Shown here: piece after piece, positions 1-7,456 of the stretch
Layout of the letters: each line of letters opens with the position of its first letter
Numbering within the stretch: position 1 is the first letter of the stretch
From: JAGVPT01 sp963827085
Lineage (GTDB): Bacteria; Bacteroidota; Ignavibacteria; UBA10030; UBA8401
Assembly: GCA_963827085.1 (NCBI GenBank)
Contig: CAWGZY010000003.1
Span: forward strand, 248,001 to 312,000
Length of the DNA stretch: 64,000 nt
Direction of reading: 5' to 3'
Notes under the pieces: generated by a model
Databases searched by the model: none
Told to the model about the DNA's origin: nothing
Seen by the model: only the letters and a program-made list of their open reading frames with translations
Position numbers and translations under genes: made by a program

Positions 1-611
1 CTGTCTTTCGATTCAATCAATTGGCCTACGCTCGCAATGATCCTTATCTTGGCTGAAATACTCAAATCTTTAAGAACTTGACTTTTTTCATCCGTCTGGA
101 ATTCTCTAAACGGTGAGATACCGTAGTAGATTTGTGTGACGGTTTTCGCTTCTTTCCTAAAATCTCCTATTAGCATTTCTTGCACCGCTTTGCTGCATGC
201 AATCGTCGTATCGCCAAAAAATGAAACATGCCTTAACGAACTAAATATGTTATGGCATGTCGAAATATGAGGAAGCGACATTCTTCGGGCAAGAACTCGT
301 CCCAAAAGATCGGTGTAGCGTTTGTGGGAGTGGATCACAATAATGTTTTCTCGGCGAATAATGGGTACAAGAATTTTATATGAAGCAAGAAGCCCAAAAA
401 AATGCTTGCGTCCACTCTTTGGTATGAACAACGGAAGGTTCACAAACGCTATTTCCTTGTTCAGCCGGAGCCGGAATGGCCCGTCATTCGCCGCAACAAT
501 TGGCGTCATCCCCTTATCTCGAAGTCCATTGGCAAGATCGACCACATGGCGAGCTACACCGCCGGGGTTCATCTCATCGGTGAGTAGTAAAATTGAAGCA
601 TTCAAAGACAT
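1..611 (-). CDS. Glycosyltransferase family 4 N-terminal domain, partial
   Basis: The reading frame is open from an ATG at 611 down to the window edge, so only about 203 N-terminal residues are visible. The protein starts with a short hydrophobic strand and then GGVARHVVDLA near residues 17-27, the donor-loop and helix pattern of GT4 (GT-B fold) enzymes. HSHKRYTDLLGR follows around residue 100, another typical GT4 N-domain segment. The nucleotide-sugar-binding C-terminal domain lies outside the window. It is the last visible gene of the minus-strand polysaccharide cluster. Donor and acceptor sugars cannot be told. Confidence 0.8.
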   Translation of the reverse strand, partial: MSLNASILLLTDEMNPGGVARHVVDLANGLRDKGMTPIVAANDGPFRLRLNKEIAFVNLPLFIPKSGRKHFFGLLASYKILVPIIRRENIIVIHSHKRYTDLLGRVLARRMSLPHISTCHNIFSSLRHVSFFGDTTIACSKAVQEMLIGDFRKEAKTVTQIYYGISPFREFQTDEKSQVLKDLSISAKIRIIASVGQLIESKD

Positions 612-685
612 ATTCTTGCTCTTGAACGAGATTCAGCCATGAACGATTAAAAGCCGCTTTAGGATAAATTTACCACTATTGTAAT

Positions 686-1858
686 TCAATGTCTGGCCGA
701 AGGTTGGCCAAGAAGGCTTTCGCAAAAGAATGCCAATTTCTCCGCTCTCATTTCCCATGTATTAGCTGACATAAACTTCTCAATCGTCTCTTCTGGTATC
801 CAATTTTTCTTGCCAGATAAGAGGTCCGAAGTCGTCGCAATAAATTCATGATGGTCGTCTGCGATATGAACAACATCTTTGAAATACGCGCTATCACAAA
901 AATTAGTAGAGACAATCTGGAGCAATTCGGAGAGCAAGTCATACACTCTCAAAGGGCTCCCTTCTATACTCGTAAGGTACGGTAGTATGCCGACATCAAA
1001 ATGCCTGATATTAGAATGCAGTTCGTCATGCAGCATTGGGGGCATGAGAACAATATTCTTTTTCGTCCTCAATGCTCGTGCATCCTTCGACACCGTGCCG
1101 ATATTGACGATTGAATAGTCGGGAAAGCGGTCGGCGAGTCCTAACAGAAGGGCGACGTCAACATTATTTGATATTCTTCCCACCGTTCCAATAATGGGAT
1201 GAACCGACTCTTTTTTGGCGTTGGAACTGCTTGCCCGCTTGACAGATAAGTCATATCCTGCATTGCGGATTAAACACACCTCAGAGGACTTACGCCGCGT
1301 CAACATATTTCTGTAGTTGGCTTCGGTATGGGTGATGATACCAGTAACTTGAGAAATCAACTCCGTAAAAACTTCGGACATGCGTTGATGGATTCTGGCG
1401 CTGCGTGCATAGGTTCCAATCGGGTCCTTATGGTCGTACACCGTCGCCGAGAAACTTTGAATATAGTCGTTAAGATATCCATCCCACCAATACGGCATCA
1501 CAATGACGGCGATAATTGGCTTTTTGATTTTGCTTAATCTCTTTTCGAACCATGCCTTAAAGAGCCGTCGGTCGAAACCGGGAGTTAAGCTTCCCCGGTA
1601 AAATGTCGGTAGAGTCGGCGGCGACCAAACTTCCAGGGTTTCAGCATTATACCGAAAGGGTACATTCTCTCGACGAAGAGGATAAATGATAGAGGCAACA
1701 GATTCCCGGATTATTCCGGCAACAGAACTTGGGAGGTTAACGTAAACTACATGGTGGCCTTGTTTCGCTAATTCGATGGTAAGAGCTCTTGTTCTGCTGT
1801 GTTGACTGTTCCATGGCTGCGACGCAAACATCATGTATACTGACTCGGACACTGACAT
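686..1858 (-). CDS. GT-B fold glycosyltransferase (GT4/TuaH-like)
   Basis: About 390 residues. The N-terminal half begins FASQPWNSQHSRTRALTIE, a GT-B acceptor-domain start. The C-terminal half contains IGTVGRISNNVDVALLLGL and HFDVGILPY, the pattern of the GT4/GT1-like donor-binding domain. It probably transfers a sugar during cell-surface polysaccharide assembly on the cytoplasmic face. I chose ATG 1858 because GAGG lies six bases upstream; a TTG four codons earlier (1870) is possible. It lies between two other glycosyltransferase genes on the same strand. Substrate is unknown. Confidence 0.8.
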   Translation of the reverse strand: MSVSESVYMMFASQPWNSQHSRTRALTIELAKQGHHVVYVNLPSSVAGIIRESVASIIYPLRRENVPFRYNAETLEVWSPPTLPTFYRGSLTPGFDRRLFKAWFEKRLSKIKKPIIAVIVMPYWWDGYLNDYIQSFSATVYDHKDPIGTYARSARIHQRMSEVFTELISQVTGIITHTEANYRNMLTRRKSSEVCLIRNAGYDLSVKRASSSNAKKESVHPIIGTVGRISNNVDVALLLGLADRFPDYSIVNIGTVSKDARALRTKKNIVLMPPMLHDELHSNIRHFDVGILPYLTSIEGSPLRVYDLLSELLQIVSTNFCDSAYFKDVVHIADDHHEFIATTSDLLSGKKNWIPEETIEKFMSANTWEMRAEKLAFFCESLLGQPSARH

Positions 1859-1984
1859 TCTCGGCCTCAATAATTATGTTTGCGTTCGCGCATCTTGCTG
1901 GAAACGAAGACATCAATGCTGTCGCAACAGGCATTAGAATTCATGTCGCATTCAATAAGGATCATCCCTGTGATCATTCAAGCT

Positions 1985-2941
1985 TTATGGCATAAAATAA
2001 TCGTGATTCGCAGAGAATTTTCTAAATATGTTGCCGATGCGGTCTGCGAGTCCCGTCGACCGTAGTAATGTAAATATCCGGTTGCCCAATAAGCTTGCTA
2101 TATAATACCGCCATGCAATAAAAATAGTAGGTTGGTTCCATAAAGCTTTAGCAAGGTGCCTCCGCGCATTTTCCATGGTCCCGTTGTAATATTCCCGCCT
2201 TCCAAGCTGCAAGGATATTTTCGCTTTTAATTCATCCCCTTGTGCTGCGCGATATTTCTCTTCAAGATAGCGCATTCCCATTCCATAGGAATTCCGAGCC
2301 TGAACATTTTTGAATCTGCTTGATAATGAAGTACTTGTGATTCTGTGTTTTACCAAGCTCTTCGAGATGTTGTGAAATCTTGCGTGATCAAGAATTTTTA
2401 TCCACAGGTTGTAATCCTCGGCAGGGACCCATTTTTCTTCAAACAAACCAGCTCGTTGTAAAATGCTTTTCCGGATGAATGCTGCGGGAAAACACATTGA
2501 GCATTGCACCGGCATTAAATCAACGATCTCTTCGTGCGTTACCGGAAGATGCTTTTCTCTTATGAGATTTCCTTGCTCGTCAATCATCATGTAGGAACTG
2601 CTCACAACGTCTATTCTCTCGTCGTTCATCATTGCATCAAACTGCGTTTGTAATCGATGAGGAAGAGCTACATCATCCGCATCCATTATTGCAATAAACG
2701 GTGAAGCCGTTTGCGAAACCGCATAATTAAGCGCAGCAGCGCGGCCGACATGCGTCAACGGAAAAAAACGTGTTCTCCGGTCGGTGTATTTTTTGATCAG
2801 TTCCGCTGACCGGTCAGTCGAGCCATCATCGACAATGATAAATTCAAATTCAGCGAACGTTTGTTCCAAAATGCTCCGTATTGCTTCATCTAAAAATTTT
2901 TCCCCATTGTACACAGTCATGACGACGGATATTTTAGCCAT
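1985..2941 (-). CDS. GT2 family glycosyltransferase
   Basis: About 318 residues. The start (VVMTVYNGEKFLDEA, residues 6-20) and IIVDDGSTD (35-43) are the classic GT-A nucleotide-binding motifs of GT2. DADD at 87-90 is the DXD metal/UDP site. A later WVPAEDYNLW segment holds the ED acceptor-site acid. The C-terminus has a hydrophobic stretch (FIAWRYYIASLLG) that may touch the membrane. ATG 2941 is preferred over GTG 2953 because the GT2 fold begins immediately after it. It is one of five glycosyltransferase genes in the cluster; sugar specificity is unknown. Confidence 0.88.
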   Translation of the reverse strand: MAKISVVMTVYNGEKFLDEAIRSILEQTFAEFEFIIVDDGSTDRSAELIKKYTDRRTRFFPLTHVGRAAALNYAVSQTASPFIAIMDADDVALPHRLQTQFDAMMNDERIDVVSSSYMMIDEQGNLIREKHLPVTHEEIVDLMPVQCSMCFPAAFIRKSILQRAGLFEEKWVPAEDYNLWIKILDHARFHNISKSLVKHRITSTSLSSRFKNVQARNSYGMGMRYLEEKYRAAQGDELKAKISLQLGRREYYNGTMENARRHLAKALWNQPTIFIAWRYYIASLLGNRIFTLLRSTGLADRIGNIFRKFSANHDYFMP

Positions 2942-3101
2942 GGTAAATTCCACGCGTATTACTTTTGCACTCTATACAAATAGAGAGAATTGCTTTTCTA
3001 GAAGCAATCTCAAGAACATACTATTTTATCCTTCTTCCAAAGAGATGGCGTCGCCAGATCCGCTCGTCGAGGACTCGCTTTGCCAGGACGAACAATGGCT
3101 A

Positions 3102-3154
3102 TTCACCCTTCGATGCGTCCCGACGCTTTCCATCGGGTCGCATCGAAGGGTGAA
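3102..3154. repeat. Long intergenic hairpin
   Basis: Arms 3102-3117 and 3139-3154 are perfect 16-base reverse complements. After one T/T mismatch, CCCGA (3119-3123) pairs with TCGGG (3133-3137), leaving a 9-base loop. It sits in the gap between the fucosyltransferase and the downstream GT2 gene, inside one transcription unit. It could limit read-through, stabilise RNA, or be a palindromic repeat unit. No T-run follows on either strand, so it is not a typical intrinsic terminator. Confidence 0.8.
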
Positions 3155-3179
3155 GAATCAAGCATTTTTGAGATGGCCT

Positions 3180-4121
3180 CTACTCACACAACGAAAGAAT
3201 TTTATGGCGTGCATTAAGTTCATCCTCACCCACATGGTGAAAGCGTTCTCCGTTTTTAAAAACATTCTGGTATAAAATTGGAGAAAATTGATCCAATGCT
3301 ATTTCCTCATCCTTGTATTGAACAATCCGTAAAGGCACATCGCCGATGAAGGACGCCCACATTGAAAACGTACTTGGCGGCCCCAAAATATAATCGCACT
3401 TACTGAGCGCGTATACGTCTTCGACCATAACCGGGTTCTCAAGATAGGCAATTTTAAAGCCGTTGAAATGGGAATACTCTATCATTTCATCGGAAGATAG
3501 GAAAAAACGAACTCTCTTACCGTTAAACGCATCCTGAACCGCTTTTATGTATTTTTTGTATACGTTATCATCGAACAAATAAATTCCGCCATAAAACCTG
3601 TCGTAATCACCACGCCGAATATGTATACCAACAATAGAGTTCCGCAGTTCCTTGAACAAGGTATCGACTCTTTCTTTATAGATGGTTCGTGGCTCAAATA
3701 ATTTTACTATCACATCTTTATATTCGAGCAGTGCAGAAAGATCTTTAGGATGAGACCACGAGCCAAGAAAAACTATATTTCCTTTCTTATTCAGGACCGA
3801 TGGGCGCCATGACTCATGCGTCCAATTGTGAGGATCAAGATAGATTTTTGGAAAATGCAAATTGAACCATGAACTGATTATTCGCAAACCCTTCGTTATC
3901 AGACGATAGCTATGATAGGTTATAGCATCAACACTCTGCAGCTTTTTAACAATAGCAAAATGGACATGAGGGATAGAGTACAGGTTTTCAAAATACTCTC
4001 TATATTCTTTCAAATGGGGGATGAAAATAGTTATGTTTTGTTTTAACGCATACGCAATGAAGAAAGAATACGCCCATAATCTATTACACAACTGTCCCGG
4101 TTTATCATTAACTATAATCAT
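3180..4121 (-). CDS. GT11 alpha-1,2-fucosyltransferase-like
   Basis: The 313-residue protein has HIRRGDY at 167-173, the GDP-fucose binding motif shared by alpha-1,2-fucosyltransferases (GT11). The N-terminus GQLCNRLWAYSF matches the GQxxNQ-type start of this family, and FFLSSDE and a GPPSTFSMWASFIG segment near the end match the conserved C-terminal motifs. It probably adds fucose to a surface glycan. It starts six bases after the stop of the upstream GT2 gene, so the two are cotranscribed. Fucose as donor follows from the family and was not shown here. Confidence 0.85.
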   Translation of the reverse strand: MIIVNDKPGQLCNRLWAYSFFIAYALKQNITIFIPHLKEYREYFENLYSIPHVHFAIVKKLQSVDAITYHSYRLITKGLRIISSWFNLHFPKIYLDPHNWTHESWRPSVLNKKGNIVFLGSWSHPKDLSALLEYKDVIVKLFEPRTIYKERVDTLFKELRNSIVGIHIRRGDYDRFYGGIYLFDDNVYKKYIKAVQDAFNGKRVRFFLSSDEMIEYSHFNGFKIAYLENPVMVEDVYALSKCDYILGPPSTFSMWASFIGDVPLRIVQYKDEEIALDQFSPILYQNVFKNGERFHHVGEDELNARHKILSLCE

Positions 4122-4127
4122 TCAGAA

Positions 4128-5096
4128 TCATTTATTTTTCAGAAGTGTCGGATTATTGCCGAGCCGGCCTCGCAGCCACTCCGGTCTGGAGATGCTATGC
4201 ACCCCGTCAGAAAAGAAGAAGCCACCTGCAAATGATCCATATTTGTATAATTCTTGCGTTCTTTCGTTTAACACTGCTCTTCTCTTACTAATTTTTTTAA
4301 AGTTCCAAACAAAGGATGCGACACCTTTAAGAATAGGAGAAAGACAATGATATTTTAGCCCAAAAATAATTCTGCCGATGATGATTCGAGGAATTCTAAA
4401 AATTAACCGAATAAAAGGGAAATGCAAAATCAGTATTACCAGAATATTCCTTATTAAATAGTACTGGCGACGAGCATCAATATCAGATTCACGCAGAATG
4501 AGTCGATGCGCCGGTGAATTAATGTGTTGGACGATCGCTTTTGGTTCATACAACACACTAAAACCCCGATTAATGACCTTCATCGCAAATTCCGTTTCAT
4601 GTGCATAGAGGAAAAGAAGGGGTTCAAACATTCCAACAGTTTTCATAATGTCAGCTCGGAGGATCGCGCCGCAACCTATAAATGTAGTATTATTTCCCTG
4701 GGTAAGCGAAGAGGTTTGAATAATCTGCCGGTGCTGGTTGTAGACCTGCATCGCAATGATGCCGCACTGCGGTTCTTGCATCATTCGTGTTATCCCGATT
4801 GACAATGCATTTGTTTCCGGATAGCTGTCATCGTCCAGCACGAGGATGTACTCCCCCTTCGCGATTTCGAAACCTTTGTTCCATCCGGCAATGCCGATAT
4901 TTTCCGCCAGCGGTACGACGATCGCTGCAGGAAACTTTTCCTTCACCATGTCAACCGTTCCGTCGGTGGAATGATTATCCACGACGATGACTTCGACTGA
5001 AGGATAGTCTGCAGCAAACAGATGATCGAGCGAGACCCGAACGTCATCTTTACGGTTCCAGCTCAGCATCACGACGGAAACTAATGGTAGCCTCAT
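4128..5096 (-). CDS. GT2 family glycosyltransferase, rhamnosyl/galactofuranosyl type
   Basis: About 322 residues. VVMLSWNRKDDV (8-19), VIVVDNHSTDGT (37-48), the NIGIAGWNKGFE loop (67-78) and DDD at 88-90 are typical of the GT2 branch with rhamnosyl- and galactofuranosyltransferases. Hydrophobic segments near the C-terminus suggest membrane attachment. It directly follows UDP-galactopyranose mutase, so a galactofuranose donor is possible. ATG 5096 is used; a TTG at 5111 overlapping the upstream stop is an alternative, and neither has a clear ribosome-binding site. Confidence 0.82.
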   Translation of the reverse strand: MRLPLVSVVMLSWNRKDDVRVSLDHLFAADYPSVEVIVVDNHSTDGTVDMVKEKFPAAIVVPLAENIGIAGWNKGFEIAKGEYILVLDDDSYPETNALSIGITRMMQEPQCGIIAMQVYNQHRQIIQTSSLTQGNNTTFIGCGAILRADIMKTVGMFEPLLFLYAHETEFAMKVINRGFSVLYEPKAIVQHINSPAHRLILRESDIDARRQYYLIRNILVILILHFPFIRLIFRIPRIIIGRIIFGLKYHCLSPILKGVASFVWNFKKISKRRAVLNERTQELYKYGSFAGGFFFSDGVHSISRPEWLRGRLGNNPTLLKNK

Positions 5097-5107
5097 GGGA
5101 GCGGCAT

Positions 5108-6205
5108 TCAACTAATCAGCGCCAGTTTCTCGAATAACGTCAGGGCCTGCGCAACAACTTGATCCATGTTATAGTATTGATACGTTGCAAGCCTTCCGAC
5201 AAAGAAGACTGTTGAAAGTTTTTGCGCTTCGGAGAGATAGCGTTGATATAATTCCAGGTATTCCTTCTGCGGAACGGGGTAATACGGCTCCCCTTCGTCC
5301 AAAGAATATTCTTTCGCAACGGTCGTTTTTGGGTTCCGCTGCCCCGTAATGTGTTTGAACTCTGTGGTCCGGGTGTAATCAAAGTCGTTCGGATAATTTA
5401 TTTGTGCCACGGGCTGGACGAATTCCTTCTCGTGCGTTTCAAACTCGAACCGGAGTGAACGGTATGCCAATTTCCCGAAGCTGTGATTGAAGAACTCATC
5501 GATCGGGCCGGTAAAGATTAAACGGTTAAAAATGTGTTGAGGGACGTCGGCAAATTGCGTCTTCAACTCGGTATGGATGTTTTTGTGCGCAAGCATCGCA
5601 GAAAACATTGCGGCGTAACCATGCAAGGGCATCGCCTGAAACCGGTCATCGAAGTAATAGTCGTCCATGTTTGTCCGCACGGGGAGCCGTCCACACACCG
5701 ACGGGGAAAGAAGGGACGGCTCCCTTCCCCAATGCTTCCGAGTATATCCCCGATAGAGCAGCTCGTACAGCCGTTTGCCGACTTTTGAGACGACAAAATC
5801 TTCTGAGTTCCTGATCTCTTTTATTGATTCCCTTTCCCGTTCAAAGAATTGTTCGACGTCTCTCTCTGTTTGAAATGACAGGCCAAGTAATTGATTTATG
5901 GTGCTCCGGTTGATCGGCATCGGAACGAGGAGTCCATTCACAAATGACCTGACGCGATGCTGGTACGGATGCCACTCGGTAAATTGCGACAGGTACGAAA
6001 CAACTTTCTCGCTGTTCGTATGGAACAGGTGCGGCCCATAGTGATGAATGCGAATACCGTGCTCGTTCAACGAATCGTACGCATTGCCGCCAAGATGAGA
6101 GCGGCGGTCGATCAGCAGAATTTTTTTGTCGCGCTCCGATGCAAGCCGTTCAGCCAGCACACAGCCGGCATAGCCGGCTCCGACAATAAGATAGTCGTAT
6201 TTCAT
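5108..6205 (-). CDS. glf: UDP-galactopyranose mutase
   Basis: 365 residues, the usual length. It makes UDP-galactofuranose from UDP-galactopyranose with reduced FAD in the cytoplasm. The FAD-binding GAGYAG motif is at 9-14 and RRSHLGGNAYD at 34-44. HHYGPHLFHTN at 54-64 is the conserved active-site segment. The C-terminus has the family motif VFFVGRLATYQYYNMD. The frame stays open upstream to 6547, but the fold starts at ATG 6205, which overlaps the wzx stop by four bases (ATGA), pointing to translational coupling. Its presence predicts galactofuranose in the glycan. Confidence 0.95.
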   Translation of the reverse strand: MKYDYLIVGAGYAGCVLAERLASERDKKILLIDRRSHLGGNAYDSLNEHGIRIHHYGPHLFHTNSEKVVSYLSQFTEWHPYQHRVRSFVNGLLVPMPINRSTINQLLGLSFQTERDVEQFFERERESIKEIRNSEDFVVSKVGKRLYELLYRGYTRKHWGREPSLLSPSVCGRLPVRTNMDDYYFDDRFQAMPLHGYAAMFSAMLAHKNIHTELKTQFADVPQHIFNRLIFTGPIDEFFNHSFGKLAYRSLRFEFETHEKEFVQPVAQINYPNDFDYTRTTEFKHITGQRNPKTTVAKEYSLDEGEPYYPVPQKEYLELYQRYLSEAQKLSTVFFVGRLATYQYYNMDQVVAQALTLFEKLALIS

Positions 6206-7455
6206 CGTAAATGAATCATTTTGGCGATTGAGAAATGAAATGTTTTCCTGAGATAGTACCAGGCAGCAACGCACACTGCAGTTTCCGCACACACCGTCGC
6301 GATTGCCGCCCCGTTGATGCCGTACAGCGGTATTAACACGAAATTCAGCACAATGTTCACCGCAGCTCCGGACGAAACAACGAACAAGTAACTCCGGTTT
6401 TCGCCCCACGCGATCAACAAATGGGCCAGTGCAACGTTCACGTAAATCAAAAGAGCGTTGAGCAACAAAATCTGGAAGACGGTTCTCGACGGCGCAAATT
6501 GTGCCCCAAGAATAAGAGCAATAATATCTTTCGAAAAATAAAAACATATTCCGACAAGGACAATGCCCGAACCGATGACCACCGCGATATATTCCCGTGT
6601 GGCTTTGGCTGCCGAATGGCCGGCAGTAATTTTTGCCAGGTCAGGAACATACGTCAGATACAGCAATGCCGGCACAGCACCTACAAGATTGATGATTCTG
6701 TACGCCCCTGTATAGTATCCAAGTTGAATCCCCGGATTCGTAAAACCGAGGAAAACAATGTCCGCGCTGTGATAGATTTGGATCATCAATGCGGAAACGC
6801 CGAGCGGGAAAGAACGCCAGACGAGAGTTTTCATGTCGGCAAATTTGGGAAGAGAAAACACCGTTTCAATTTTTCTGAACACATGGCGCACGCTCCACAA
6901 ATAAAACACAAGCGACACACACCCGCTAATCAATGCAACAAACTGAAGATCGGAGGGGCCCATGATAAAGCAATATGTCGCGATAAGGATGAGGACAGCG
7001 GAACCGGTTTTGATGAACGCCAGCGTTTTAACATCTCGTACCGCGACAAAATAATACTGCAAATTAAAGGAATACGCGAAAATAACGATCGATTGAAAAA
7101 CAAAGAATAGTTTTTCCGACGCGCTCTGAGAATAATAAAATCCAAAGAAAATGAAAGGAATGATAAAAACTACGGACAGGAGTGAACGTGTTCCGATGAT
7201 TGTCCCTATCGTCTGCTTTGAGACTTTCGCCCCATCAGCCGCAAGCTGTTGCGTTGAATAGTTTTCAATGCCAAAATTTGCGAAAAGCATTACGTAAGCG
7301 GAAATTGAACTCACAAACCCTACGAATCCGAACTTCTCCACGCCAAGCGTTCGCGCAAGATACGCCATGGTAAGAAAACCAAAAGCCTTTGAAGAAAATT
7401 CTCCAAAGGCTAAGTGGCTGAAATTCCAGGCAGTCCTTTTAAGATGTGATAGAAT
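6202..7455 (-). CDS. wzx: Wzx-type polysaccharide flippase, probable ATT start
   Basis: Multi-pass membrane protein of the MOP superfamily that moves undecaprenyl-linked glycan units across the inner membrane. From the first ATG (7368) it would begin in the middle of the conserved first helix (MAYLARTLGVEKFG). The same frame continues upstream with 29 more residues, including TAWNFSHLAFGEF and SSKAFGFLT, which match the usual Wzx N-terminus. That stretch has no ATG, GTG or TTG. An ATT at 7455 lies seven bases after GGAGG and one base after the EF-G2 stop, so I propose ATT as start (417 residues). The product is certain in kind; the start is inferred. Confidence 0.85.
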   Translation of the reverse strand: MLSHLKRTAWNFSHLAFGEFSSKAFGFLTMAYLARTLGVEKFGFVGFVSSISAYVMLFANFGIENYSTQQLAADGAKVSKQTIGTIIGTRSLLSVVFIIPFIFFGFYYSQSASEKLFFVFQSIVIFAYSFNLQYYFVAVRDVKTLAFIKTGSAVLILIATYCFIMGPSDLQFVALISGCVSLVFYLWSVRHVFRKIETVFSLPKFADMKTLVWRSFPLGVSALMIQIYHSADIVFLGFTNPGIQLGYYTGAYRIINLVGAVPALLYLTYVPDLAKITAGHSAAKATREYIAVVIGSGIVLVGICFYFSKDIIALILGAQFAPSRTVFQILLLNALLIYVNVALAHLLIAWGENRSYLFVVSSGAAVNIVLNFVLIPLYGINGAAIATVCAETAVCVAAWYYLRKTFHFSIAKMIHLR

Positions 7456-7456
7456 G

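Noticed and set aside
6206..6547. N-terminal extension of UDP-galactopyranose mutase
   Set aside because: The frame is open upstream, but the extra residues are Cys/Arg-rich, unconserved and overlap the wzx coding sequence; the FAD-binding fold starts at ATG 6205.
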